A stretch of 64,000 bases of DNA from Nectonema munidae (GCA_030549495.1 JAUIRK010000673.1:1364001-1428000); one strand, 5' to 3'; positions 25,676 to 39,800 are shown, numbered from the stretch's first letter. The notes: generated by a model from the sequence alone, not told the origin. A program made the numbers and translations.

Positions 25676-25924
25676 GAATGTCCAACCACGGTCATATATA
25701 GATAATAGGAAATCAAAAATAAAATTACAAAGATATACCGGTCTAGGATCAAATTGTCAAATAACAGATTGCGAAAACTTGTAACTTATTAAGGGACTAA
25801 CTATATAACTGAATAATTTTAAAAAAATTTAACTAACTAACAAATGGAGCGATAACAAAAAAATCCTATGATATTATCTTTGAAATTAATTATGATAACA
25901 TTTTATATTACATCTTTTTGTTTA

Positions 25925-26121
25925 TTAACCCATTTGATCTCAGAAAAAGGTCACGACATGGATTTTGATATAATATTACCTTAAAATGAGCGTTGTATCC
26001 AATGGTTAAAACCTAATCGATCCCTTAGTCATTTTAAAGAACGCAGATGTTTGAATTCTTTGTCGTTTTAAATCAAATTACTTAAGATGTTGTGCTTGTC
26101 ATGGCCTCAAATGGGCTTTAA
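25925..26121. mobile_element. TTAA-flanked piggyBac-type MITE
   Basis: The left end is TTAACCCATTTGATCTCAG with TTAA at 25925-25928. The right end is CCTCAAATGGGCTTTAA with TTAA at 26118-26121. The inverted CCCATTTGA / TCAAATGGG core and TTAA at both sides fit piggyBac. It lies about 0.4 kb from a decayed piggyBac transposase on the minus strand and may be a derivative of a related element. Confidence 0.55.
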
Positions 26122-26479
26122 GGTGCATTCTTGAATTGGTTACATTTTTTAGTTTTCTGTCAATATCCCATTAAATGCTAAACATATTAATCTTTTCTCA
26201 AATTCATTGGCAACTTTTAATGCAGCGTATATATCTATTTTTTAAAATATATTAGTTATAAAATTATGAAAAAAACAATTTTTTAATGGAAAAAAATTTA
26301 TCACTCACTAGAGAGTCACTGGGATAATAGAATAATAAAAAAAATATTGACAAAACTGCATATTTTTTATTTATAAACAAAAAATTTAATGAAAAACAGT
26401 TTTTTAGATGCAAAAAAACTTCACATTTGGTGCACTTAATTTGCGTTTTTTTTGCATAAAAACATCTTGCAGTTTTCAA

Positions 26480-27430
26480 ATATTGTGGTTAAAGGGATGC
26501 GTTATGAACTCTTATTTCATAACCTAGTACGCTCCTTCTTCCTCTTGAATCCAAACTCAACTTTTTAAAGGTTTTCATTTTTTTAAGAAGGATTTGCACA
26601 ACTTCTCTTCTGAAATCTTTATTACATATTTTGAAGATATTTATTATCTGAAAAAGTCCCCAAGAATAAACAAAAGCTATATTAATTGCGTTTATTATCA
26701 AAGGCCCATACCATTTCTTGCTGCTTATTTGGGGCCTGTAAGCTGAAAAATTGATTAAAAAGGTCTACTCCTCTCATTCCTTTATTGTAAGACTTGATAT
26801 TATATGGCGGAATAATTTTAATTTTACCAACTTCTTTTTTCTATCCTTCAATTTTATCTAAAGGAAAAGTGCTTTCCGAATTACTAAAGATAGTAACTAT
26901 CTTTAGGTATCTTTCGCTTGTTATGTAAACACCTTCACTAGCAAAATGTTCAAAAACCCCTTTCATGTTTAGAAATACAATTTTTATTAGATAAAGGACA
27001 TCTGCATGTTCTCTTTTCTTTTACAGTTCCCGTTGCTCTAATATTTTTTTGACAAAAGAAAACTGCTGCTTAGTTGGATCAGGGCGAATAAAAATTATTT
27101 TTTAACTTCTCGTGTACCGAGTCTTTCTTTAGAGTTAGAGTATTTATCTCTTCCTTCATATACCTCCACTTTATATGGTAAACCAGTTGAGTTTGCCAAA
27201 ATCCATGATTTGGAACCAAAACGAATAGGTTTATTCTTGATGAATTACGTGCAAATATGCCGCCCATAATATGGCACCATAGACTCAACAATGCAATGTT
27301 TTCGTGAAAAATAGTAATTTATAATATGTATAATTCTATATTGTTATTCTTGATCGATAAATCTAATTTTTTGTATCTCTTATCAGCAAAATTTCTGTCA
27401 ATTGATGTTACAACTTTACAATTTTATTTA
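26480..27430 (-). mobile_element. piggyBac transposase relic
   Basis: Minus-strand frames give, in order, NFADKRYKKLDLS, MVPYYGRHIC (a stop follows) with FIKNKPIRFGSKSWILANS, then GLPYKVEVYEGRD. Later come PPYNIKSYNKGMRGVDLFNQ and PLIINAINIAFVYSWGL. These match the RNase-H-like catalytic core of piggyBac/PGBD transposases, including the GRH block, the KPIRFG strand and the YNKGMRGVD block. The reading crosses frames several times, so the gene is dead. The N-terminal third and C-terminal cysteine domain are not seen. No TTAA pair could be assigned to it. Confidence 0.7.
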
Positions 27431-27766
27431 TTTGGTTATCTAGTATCACTTATATAATTTTTAAAAATCGTTAACTCTACATTCGTAAGTATACTTTTTA
27501 TTTAATATTTTTATTTGAAAATTTAGGCTTTATTTATTGGCAAAAATGGACTTCAGAAATATTTTTACAACGAGAAGGGAAAAATATAAGATTTTGTTAA
27601 TTAAGTAACAAACATTTCTATTTTGAAGTTTAAATATTTTTAAAAGGCAAAAAATAAGCAAAAATACATATGAATTTTGCGCTTTTAATTTTCTATCGAA
27701 AATTAAAAAAAACTTCTATTCTTTATAAGTAAGAAAGGTTTACAGAATCTTCAGGAATCACCAATA

Positions 27767-27883
27767 ATGAATGATCATTTACAGGAATTTGTAATTGAAG
27801 AAAATAATGCCAAGCAATTGGAACTACTTCTTGATATTAGAACATCTCTACATTTTAAAGCGTTTTCTATTTTAAAAAAATTT
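27767..27883 (+). CDS. ASB-like gene, exon 1 (tentative)
   Basis: ATG at 27767 opens MNDHLQEFVIEE followed by NNAKQLELLLDI, which reads like an ankyrin helix pair. It stays open 39 codons to a weak donor TTT|GTATTA at phase 0, which fits exon 2. The frame is also open upstream through CAGAATCTTCAG, so the exon could begin earlier at an acceptor near 27744-27754. Residues 1-39. Confidence 0.4.
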
Positions 27884-30800
27884 GTATTACAAAAATTTCA
27901 AAGCAATAAAATATAAAAATATCTTTTCAAATGAAGAATAGGATCAAATTCAGTTTCATTGAAATCCAGGTTATGAACTTGATATCTAAAGATCATTGCA
28001 GGATACCGAGAAGGAATCTTATAATATCAGTATAAAGCAACTTAAAACGTACAAAGATAATTTCGTCATAACATTGATTGAACTGAAGATAGAACGAAAT
28101 TGTGTTTTTCATGAAATTTCTTAACAAATTTCGCTATATAAAAAACTTTATCAATATAAAGAACAAAAAATTTTTGGGAATGGTAAATAGATCAGTTCTT
28201 ACAAGATTTTGTTTTTCTCAATTTCTATTCTACACCATAATATAATTTTCTTCTTATTTTGTAATCCTTATTTATTGTTGTTAGCCTCTAAGTTATACTA
28301 TCTCGTTATTGGTGTAATCTATCAGTTCAAAAAATAATTTTTATTTGAACTGAGAAAGTATATCCATCGCTGGAAAATATTCACAGAGAAAAATATAGAA
28401 TGTTTGTTACACTTTCGCATCAGTAGCGATGAGTAAGTGTATTTCAAGCCAAACTATTTTTTGTCTGTTTCAGCACTGTCAAATTGAAGCTTTTTAGAAC
28501 TAAATTTTGTGAAATAAATCTCTCACTGCCCGAATTTTTGTTTATTAAAATTTTGAGCATTTAATCTTGAACTATTTTTGATAATAGAATTGATTTGCGA
28601 AAAAAACTTTTCCCACGTGTACGAATGAACACCAAATTAAATATTTTTACAGCAAAAAATTGAGTTTTGAATATTTATTTTCAAAATATTTGATAAAATG
28701 GTATCTACTTCTAAAAACTTGTTTAAGGACAAATCAAATTTTATTAAAAAAAACTTGGAAAAAACGGTCAAAGCAATCGGCTGAATTTTGGCATCATTTT
28801 ATTAAATTCGTGAACTGATTTATTATAGGTCAAAAATCTATTGTAAATATACAATGAAACTTCAAATCTCATTGCACAATAAAGAAAATCATTTTGACGT
28901 GGTAGTCAAGATTAACCTGAGTGCCATATTTTCCATTTTCAGCGTTCTATGCTTCATTATTACTTTTCATTTTTATTAAAATGTCATATTTTTATTTTTG
29001 AATTAGAATTTGATTAGTGGTAGAATAGGCATGAAATATATGACTTACTGTGTTAACAAAGAAGTTACCGATTACGATGAAAACCTATCAAAAGGCTTAG
29101 AATCGTGCTTAATTCGCTGCAATGCGTATCCCAGTGCTTTCAAATATGCTAAGATTCTGCTTGAGTATGGAGCTCCTAATTGTAAAGGTAAAAAATCTCA
29201 ATAAAATTTCTTTTTTTTATTTCCATTAACAATGTGATTGGCTATTCGCTACTTGCAAGATTTTGATTGGCTGTTGATAGGTTTGAAATTTTCATCATCT
29301 AAGCCAGTGGTTCTTAACCTTTAGGATCTGTTTACCCCTAAATATTATGAAAAAATTTTTATGACCCCTATAAAATTCTTTTTAATTCAGCCGTTTAAAG
29401 TTAAAAACAAGAAAATTTACATGTTATATTTTATAATACAAACACTTGTTAAAAGAAAGTTTAATTGAAAAAATTTTAATTAATTAAATTTAAAAAAAAA
29501 AAAGAAAGCTATTAATTTTTTTTATAACAAATTCATTATAATTTAATTCGAAGGCTGGTATTGTTTGTCATACAAAATTTTTCAAAACATGATGTAATGC
29601 TCGACAGACAGCATCTCGTGTCTGAATCAATTGCAAGCTTATTACGTGCACTTGCTTTTAAAGACATCATTGCACAAAATCGAGTCTCGCAACGATAAGT
29701 TGAAGGTGACTGTATCAAAAAAATCATAGCACGTTTGGAAAGAATAAGATAAACGGTTTTTAATTTGGCCCCGAATGATGGAAGTGCTTGCTAAGAAAAA
29801 TCGAGTTTTAATTGACTGTCTTCTCTTATTTGAAGAAACTCCACTTTGGCAGCAGCATCAGAGTCATCAATGCTACTTTCGCTCACTGAAAAAGGTCTGG
29901 TGATCCAAATGTCATTAGAACGGCTATTTAACTTCGGAAAATAGTTTTCAATTGCCAGATTTACTTTCATAAGATGAGCTAATATTTCATTACGGAAAAT
30001 GCACTCTTTTTGTGTTAAAGAATTTAGAAAAGTACTCATTTGTGGAAAAAAAATAGTACCAAAAGAAAATTAGAAATACCAAAAGTTTTTCATGACCCCT
30101 GCAAAAACTTCAAACGACCCCCAAAGGGGTCACGAGTCACGACCCCAGGTTAAGAACCACTGATCTAAGCGATACTTTATAGTATTGTAATAAATTTTTT
30201 TACCAATTATTTTTTTTATTTTGAGTAGAAGCTTACCATGTCAAGCTGGGTGTTCATTTCTAACTAAGTTTTTATTTGCATTTCTCAGATGGTACATTTA
30301 AGCTCTAATTATAACTAAGAAATTCGATTAAAACCATTCTTTATAAAATAATTGTATAAATAACTAGATTGGATGCAATACTGACAATAAAAAAATTATT
30401 TCAATTTAAACAATGGTTTTGAAATCATGTGTTGAAACAGGATTGGATCGCATGCTTATTTTCTAATCTCAAACAAATATCTTTATTAATTTGCAAATAC
30501 AATTATAAATACTTTTTCATAAACTTAAAGATGCTTGCTTATACATTTGCTAGCTCCCATTGATAAACAGAAATTCTCCGGGGTAAATTTTGAGTTGCTT
30601 TTATTGACATCTTGTCATGTATGATATGATACGCCATAATCTTTTATTTATAATGACATTTTACACGATACAATTATACTAAACTTAGTTTAAAATACAA
30701 AGAGATCTTACATATATGACGTCCCATACCGGAGGGGAGGACTAATTCTAGATGCTCTGTATTAAAAAATAGAGCAGAAGTGGTAAAAATCACAATAGGG

Positions 30801-33800
30801 TAGGTTCAAAAACTAAAAAATTTTGGGAGATGTCATTTATGTATGATCTCAAATACAACTATACCAAGTTTGTATCTAATAACAAATACAATACAATTGA
30901 TCCAACCCTGGTTTAAACATATGCATTTATCATAAATTAGAAATATATATCCGATGAAAATTATATCTACCTAAAGTTTTACACTTTATTCATATCATCT
31001 TTCCGACCTTAAGTTCAACTTTTCTTTTATAAAAGCAAACGAATCTTAGTATACTTTTTGGAAAGGATTGACAAATTATAGCACATCTCCAAAGTTATGT
31101 CATTGTATACCCAGGAACTGTTCATTGTATAATCAAAAATTGCACATTGATCACTTGCTATGTTAAATAGTCTATTTTTTGGATTTTCAAGATGTTTGAT
31201 ACTGAAAAAAACATAAGCCAATTAAACACTGTTTTGCATATATAACAAAAATAAAAATTAATTTTTTGAAATATAAAAATATGCATGGAAGCAGTATCAG
31301 AGGCGCGAAAGCTTATTAATCAATGAAACTATTCAAAAACAAGTTTAGTTCCCGATTAATTTTTTGGGTCATCATCATGAGAAAATCAAAAATCTATTAC
31401 GGTAATATAGAAACAGTAGCGCACATCTGGAGACTGTCTGTCTCGCCCTACTTCCAATAATTTTGGCTGGCACAGACTTTTTCCAGCCAAACTATTTTTT
31501 GTCCATTTCAGCACTGTTAAATTAAAGCTTTTTAGAACTAAATTTTGTGAAATAAATCTCTTACTGCCCGAATTTTGTTTATTAAAATTTTGAGCATTTA
31601 ATCTTGAACTATTTTTGATAATAGAATTGATTTGTGAAAAAAATTTTCCCACGTGTACGAATGAACACCAAATGAAATATTTTTACAGCAAAAAATTGAG
31701 TTATGAATATTTATTTTCAAAAAATTTCTTTAAATATTCAAAATTGAGCTTTTCATATTTTATTTTCATTTTTATAAATAAAAACTTTAATATTTAATTT
31801 CGCTTTAAAACGTGGGGTCTTTTCGTTTAAACGGCCACATCAAGTAATCACCATTTCGTCTGCCTTTTATAGTTATGTCCTGGTTGCTATAATATTAATA
31901 ACTATAATTAATTAATAACTTAAAATAAATAAATATAATTAACTATAAAAGGCAGACGGAATGGTGATTACTTGATGTGGTCGTCTAAACGAAAAGACCC
32001 AAAACGTGCGTACTTAAAAAAATGTCCATTTTAAATATAAAAAATAAGAAAATTTTTAGAATTAATACAATTAAAATAATTTCGCCCCCACCTCCCCCTT
32101 CACTTGAATGCTTGTTAAACGGCTTAAATTACCAAATATCAAATTAAGCAAAAGATTAAAAACCTGAAATTGCTATTCTCTAATCAATTAAAAAAGAGCA
32201 AATTTTTGTGGGACAATTTTTTAAAAAAATTAATTTTTTATTTTCCACGCTGAATCTTATTTTATTTTCGTAATGATTTTTTTAAGAAAATTTTGCCAGC
32301 CCTCTCCTCTAATAAGTATTTAATTCCTTCATTTAGATAAACTTTCCAATTATTCCTATCTGCTGAAGTCGATATATAATCAGAACAAGCAACTATTTTT
32401 ATACCTTCTCAGATTGGGCTGTGAAACAAACATTTCTAATCCAGTAATATCTATTTTCATTACTTTTTTATGTTTTTGAAAAATGAATGATATTAGTAGT
32501 CTATAAATCTATATCTCAAGGAAAATTTAAAAGCACAATACAGAAAAATAACAATTGAAGAAAAAAAAGATATTTAAAAATCTCCAAAAGTAATTATAAC
32601 TAGTTATCGATATAAAGAAAATCTAAATAATGATCTGATTAGAATAACGTAAATGATAGAAGAGTCTTGTATGAGCAAATTTTTTGTACCCGAAATCGTT
32701 CACACCAACAACTTGACCCGTACCTGTCCACACCCTCAAAATAATTGATGTTTCTAACGAATTAATTTTTAGCCGCATCTACTCGCATATCTTCACAAGT
32801 ACATTTTCGCGTCAACTGATTTTTGAGCTCACAAGAATTGAAACAACTTTGGTTGAGCTCACAAGAATTGAAAAAACATTAAGTTTACTAGGTTTCAGCA
32901 GAGAACGGAGTCGAAGCGTTAAACATTTGACTCCGAGATGAAGCACTTACAAAACTCCGACTCTAAATACAACTTAGAATATATTCGTTATATTCTAATT
33001 TCTTACTCTGAGTCCTAATTTCTTCTAACAACATCGACTCTTGTTTTCTCAAATCTCTGGCTCTAATTCTTTAAAATCTTATTAATACTCCAATTTGATT
33101 TCTTAGAAATACAAAAAACATCTAAATGCCCTCATATATTACTCGCAACTCAAAATTTTTCTACAATTTCTTTTATTTATGGGTACCCAAAGGTGCGCAC
33201 ATGTGTTGATCCCTGTATATCAGAACTGACTTGCTTTCACCGCACAGTACTCTAATAGTGACAATATGTCTGATGTAACCAAAATCAGTGAGAGTTTTAA
33301 TTTAAAAAATAAGGTAGTAGTGTTACTCACTAATATATATATTGTTAATATTTGTGCTAACATGGCTTTAGATATGTATTTTTGAACGATGCTTGATCTG
33401 CTTGGTTATTGATCCTAAATCACGAAAGTGTTTGGACTTGTTAGGAATCCTTCTCGTCCTAACCCTGTTCATTATGAATCAAGAAGTCATTAATCTACAC
33501 CAAAAATTTAAAACTTTTAGATACCATTATGAGGTCATTGACCCGATTGAAAATTCATTTATTGGTCTCTGCCAGGTCAAAATTGGATAGAGATTTCTTT
33601 TAGTTTCACTGAAACTAATTTGGTAATTCTCTCGAAATATGATGATTAATTATTTTGTCTAAGCCGGAGTCTCTTTGTGAATTCATTGTACTTCTGATCC
33701 ATCTTTTAAATCTTCTAAGGCAAACAAATTATCCTTCAATTCAACTGTAATGTCTGTAAAATTCTTATCAGTGCATTCACGCAATGATAAATTGTTGATG

Positions 33801-36800
33801 AAACACATATACTCGATAAACTATATCGTCACCATTTTAAAGAATTTTCAAAACTCAATTTCATCGTCATAAATCTTACCGTGATATACTATGATATCAG
33901 CAAAGTAATAATAATGAACTTTTTTCAAAAAACATTTGTATTAGTTGATTTTCGGAGGAGCCACAACAAATTTATCCACCCTACCGCTTTCCACACTACC
34001 CGAATCAATTGACACACACTTCGCCTGTTGTCGAGCTTGTATAAAGTTAGAACAAAATGAGATAAATATAAGATGTTCTTCCTTATATCGTTGTACGGGA
34101 AAATAAATAGGATAGCAAAAATTCGAATGTATACCGGCAGGTCTCAATAACCGGGCGATTTCGCTTCCTATATTTTTCTTGGTTTTCAAATTTTTCAGAG
34201 TAACACTTTACTTATGATTTGATCCAATGCAAATATTAAAAAAATCCTAATTTCAACATTTTGTTGTATTTATTCACAAAATCTAAATTGGTTGAACACA
34301 AAAGAAAAATTTTAATTTTAATTTTGAAGGCGAAGGTTGTACATTTTCGCATATAATAAAATTTCCTCTATATATTTAAATGAGGAGACAACATTCTAAA
34401 AATTCTTGGTTTTTATGATAAAATCGGGGTACACATAAATTTCTGATGAATATTAGTCAACTTCACAAAGTTTGGATAAAGCTAAAATTGGATTTCTCTA
34501 TAAATTGCTCCTAAGCAAAGAGTTCATTATGTCTTGATAAATTTAGAAAATTCTTGAAAAAAATGGGAAAAACTAAGGCTCATGCCTACTGTAAATGCTA
34601 AATGCATTTCGGATTTAAACAAATATATCTTCTTTTTTAAACAATACTAACTAACTGTATTGCAATAAAACCATTTGACTGCTAGATTGATTTCACAATC
34701 TAGATTTAAAAGGTTTCATGGTGCAAAAATTCAAGTTTCTCAATCATAAATATTTAAACAAAAATTAAAATTTTTTAACTATAAATATTAATTTATATAT
34801 ATATATATTTTTTTAACAAATAATATGGAATATAAATTTATTGAATATAAAAAGAAAATTGAGTCAATGAAATTATATTAATTAATTTCAAGCTGAACTT
34901 CATTGGTTATCCAAACTTTAAAAAGCAAAAAATGTTCTTTTTGGGTGCGGGTCAATACTAACAAGACGATGTTATTTTTATTCGCTTACTAAGTTTACAA
35001 TCAATTTTTACTAACTTGAAATTCAAAATACTACTCAATTTTGAAAAAAAATTAAATTTTTACATATTAAAAAATTGATATCTTAGAAAAAAAAATTTAC
35101 TTGAATTAATATTATGTCATCAAATTTATTTTATCTGAAATTCTTTGTATGTTTCAAAAACTACAAATTTTTTGGTTTAGTATTTTAAAGATCAAATTTT
35201 TTTAATTAATATTTTTGCCTCATAAACCTTTAGACACAATCAGACTTCGCTCTTAACATAGCCACGTATTTATCCCATCCCAAGTTTTGGATTAAAAATC
35301 TTCTTCTTCATGGATCAAATCCCTTAATTCTCAATTACAAACTTCAAACTCCTTTACACACACTTATCAAGTCATTATTTATTAACTTGGGTAAGTGTTT
35401 TCTTTTTTTAAACTTATATATTACTTTGGCGGAAAAAATTATAGTCGCGTAAAAAATATGCGAAGCAAACAATAACCGGAACATAGTTTTTTTAAATACA
35501 TTACTTCACTATTCATTATAAAAACTGTGTTTTAAATACCGCTTGACTATCACTAATCCAGCATCAGTAATTTGTTACTATCAGTAGTCAGGCACTGCTT
35601 TTGTTTTGATAAACTTAATAGTCTTTTTAAAGAAAAGTTCAGAAACATTATTAGAGAAAAGTTTAATCTAAAAAGTTTGCTGTAAATTTTAACCACACTT
35701 CAAAACTTTTTTTCAAAGTTTTCTTTTAGAAAGTGTACAAGTTTGTTATAATAAAAAATACTAATCAATTTCGAATCTTTTAAAATATTTTGAAGGTAGC
35801 CATGTTTCTTGAATTGCATTAACGTCAAAAAGAACATTACAATTTTCACTGAACTTGTGCAAGTATACTTCTAAATCATGGAACTTAGATTTCATAGACT
35901 GTATGTTCAGCGAAAAGATGTTGAGGTTATAGAAACAAGGCTTATCGTAAGAACTTAAATTTATAAGTGAGCAATTGGGTTGTTCAAAATGAAAGTTATC
36001 ATTGTAGCATAAATAATAATTGAATCAAATACAATTCATGGGGATTCATTTTCATAAGGGGAAAAAAAATTCACAATTCATAAAACGGTTTTATTTATAA
36101 CATATTGTCTTTCTTTAGTAACAAAAGCGCCTCATAGCTAAGAGAGGAATGAGATTCCGATGCATAATTATAGTTGCTACAATTAGAACTTTTAATTTTC
36201 GACAATTCATTTTTATATGAACAATCTTCATCCTATGGTCACCTGAACAGTAATAATAAGTAATAACATATAGGATTTGATTGCTTGCAAAAACCAGAAG
36301 TGTGTTTGAAACCAACATACGGAACACTGACAATGTGAGATAAAACTATAAATTTTAAAACATTATAAATCTATATATTTAAGTCATTATTCTTAGCTAA
36401 AGCGGTGCGTACCTTTCGAGAAACTCTGTAGAATAGTTATTTTCATTTTTCTTTCTTGATTTTGTTTTGAATAGATCAGTTTGAAAGAAGTATCATCTTG
36501 AGAAATATATTTTGATACATTATGATTCTTCGCCTTAATGAAATTGAGAACTTGCTGATTTTCCAAATAAATGGCTATGTTGTGAAAAACACCTTTAGGA
36601 GGGAACTCCTGATACAGAAACTTTAATCTTGACTTCAATTTTGAAATCAGATTCAAAAAATTTATTCAATTTTTTTCCAATAAAACCATTCTTTGAGGCT
36701 AGGCTGTTATAATCTTTTTGAATTGTCTTTTTTATCTTGGGAATTAGTTTTTTTACACGATTGTTTTGTACAAACTTTAAAGTTCCATCTCACATGAGTA

Positions 36801-39800
36801 TTCATCAAGAAACTTGATAATATCTTGATCAACTCCTTCACATGAATAACAATACCATGAAAAATAGTGCTGACATTGAATCATATCAGCACAATCTTTA
36901 CTTTTACAAAAAGATCAAATCCTATCTTTACAGACTTTTGTCATAATAGATATAAATTGAGTTTAATAACAAGGATATTCAAATAAAGCAAATTAGGTAG
37001 ACTTTTAAAAAAAAAGATAATCGAGAAAAAAATAGTCATAAAATAGAATTAGGAAAGGATATACAGTAAAACCTCAGTTTGTGGACACCTTCATAATAAG
37101 GACACCTTGTAAGTGTGGACAGCTATTGTCGGTCCCAAATTTTTTTACACTAAAGTCCTATTATTTCAACCTTGATAATAAGGACACCTCGCTACCTCGG
37201 ACAGTGGACAAAAATTTTGATAATATTTGTCATATTTACCTTGCTAAAAAGGACACTCTATATAAAATATACGAGAAAAGAAAATTTTGTCTTTCAAAAC
37301 ACATTTATTATACCGTTTTTTATTGAGATTTAACCGTTAATTCAATGAACTCTAACTTTTCAAAAATAACTGAAATTTCCTTAACTAAAAAAGTTGAAAT
37401 TATTCAAGCTTCTGAAAGCTCTAAAAAAACATTAGACAACTAGCAGCAGACTTTGGTTGTAGCAAGTCACAGGTTGGTAAAATATTAAAAGAAAAACAAA
37501 CTCTGTTGAATCAATACACAACCAATATAGATGGAAAACGAAAAAGATTCAAGTTGCCTCCTTTTCAAGAACTAGAAGATCATCTTTGGTCCTGGTATTC
37601 AAATGCCAGAGCAAAAAATCTACCCGTAAACGGTTCAATGCTGCAAGAAAAGCTTGGTTTTTGGCCAACTTACTCGGGATAGAAAACTTCAGAGCTGTTT
37701 GAAGGAAGGAATCACTGAAATCTTTCGTACTTTGGTAAATGTAGAAAATAAACTAGAAAAAAAAGCAAGCAAAGTGACTTTAAAACAAAAAAAATATCTA
37801 ATTTCTTTCAACCAAAAAACTGTTAGATTTTAAATATTTATTTTTTGTTTTTAATAAAGCTCATTAAATTTAAATTTTGGCTCATGTTTTATATATATAT
37901 ACAATACATGGTAATTTTTGCTTTTAAATTGGTCAAAAAATGAAAACCTTGATAATAAGGACACCTCGCTAATGTGGACAAATCTTTTCAGTCCCAAGAG
38001 TGTCCCCATAATCAAGGTTTTACTCTATTTATTACCCTCATCCGACTACCTGAACACAGTCATGTTCACTTGTTTATTCAAACTTAATTTCCAAAAAGTT
38101 TTAAATTAATATAATAATTTACTAATCGAAAAACCAAAATAATTAATGCGAAACTTTCAATTAAAAAATATTAAAGAAATAAAAAAAATTTATAATAGAG
38201 ATATGATTTATATGAGCTATGTAAAGAAGAAATGTTTACTGGGCTCTCTTATTGTAGTAACCGGAATCTGTGATACTTTAGTTTGTTTTTGCAATTGATT
38301 TTAAATATTTAGTATTCTCTTTACATTTGAGATGTTTCATGTAAACTTGTCTTCAAGTCTCAGCAAGATTTTAACAACTTTAATTTTTTTTAGTTTCATA
38401 ATACATCTAACATTTCTATTTGATTCATATTATTCTCCCAATTAAGGTGATTATTACTGATATTCATGGCAATAAAATAATCAGCTCTATTGAGTTTTTC
38501 ATTAATTGGACTTTAAATTAATATTACCAATCATTTTAAGAAAAATATTCAGAAAATGTACTCTGTTGGCCCTTAAAATTTAAAAATTTTCAACAACTTA
38601 CCATCACACATTGTTACCCTTGCCCATTTCTAAAACTTGACAACCCTGCATTTCCATGGTAGTTGTATGATCCTCTCGTCAAAAACTGTTAATAGAAATT
38701 AAAGATTAACATTTTTGATGAAAGAAAAGCTACAAAGAAAGGAACATCATAGAATGAATAACAAAATTACATACTGTATAAAGTATAGAAGAAATGACAA
38801 AGAGACTAGCATCTGATAACGATTTTATAGCAAAAACGATGAATGTCCTATCGAGATACCTCATTCAGTGACAAATGTGAATATTTAAAGTGAATAAACC
38901 ACCAATAGTTGGTTTAAACTGAGAAAATAATTAGCAGAGAAATACTGCAAGTAGAATTAATTTTGAAGTTCATATATTTGACATTGATTGACACGTTTAA
39001 TCAATTTTTTGACGCATTTAATTGATTTTCATTAAAAATGAGCACTACCACTAAATGGGCATACTTGAAAATGGTATATATATGTGTAAAAAAACTTTTT
39101 ATAAGTATTTTAATAAACATTTTGATTTTGACATGACCTGACATATATAAATATATTTTTGGCAGGTTTGATTGATTTTTTTTTTATAAGAAATGGGCAT
39201 CACCACTAAATGTATAAAAAAATTAAAGAAATAAAAATATAAATTTTGTAATAGGCCATATTTAAATCATTTTTCGTCACGCTTGACTGATTTCCATAAA
39301 AAAATGAACATCACCAGTAAACTCAGCATACTTGAAAATGGGTATATATATACAAAAATTTGTATATAAATATTTAAATAAAAAGTTGCTTTTTGAGATG
39401 AGCTGTCATATGTAATCATTTTTGACAGGTTTAATTGATTGATAAAAATAGTCATCACCACTGAATTCAGCATAGTTTATATATATATATAAACTTGAAA
39501 ATATTTATAAATTATTAAAAAATGACACTTTTTTCAATTTGTTACCAATGTTTTCAGTTAGGCAGAATGTATAATGAAAATTAAGCTTCTTGTGCAACAT
39601 TTTGATTTCAAGAACCAAATTTTATAACGGTTAGTTAGTCGTTAGTATTATTGAAAGGGATCATTAAATTTTTGAACAAATAAAATAGATTTTTACTGAA
39701 TTGAGTATTTCTTTAATCAATAACTAGAAAACTTAATCCTACCCCACTAACTACGCGCCTTATTGAAGTTAATAATTCGAGTGCAAATTGATGTAAAATT

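Noticed and set aside
28013-28122. Possible extra ASB exon after TTGCAG
   Set aside because: Open for about 36 codons but has no donor in a usable phase and no ankyrin pattern; exon 1 to exon 2 joins in phase without it.
33941-34189. 82-codon minus-strand frame with less AT-biased text
   Set aside because: No family recognised, no acceptor or donor in place; not enough to call a gene.
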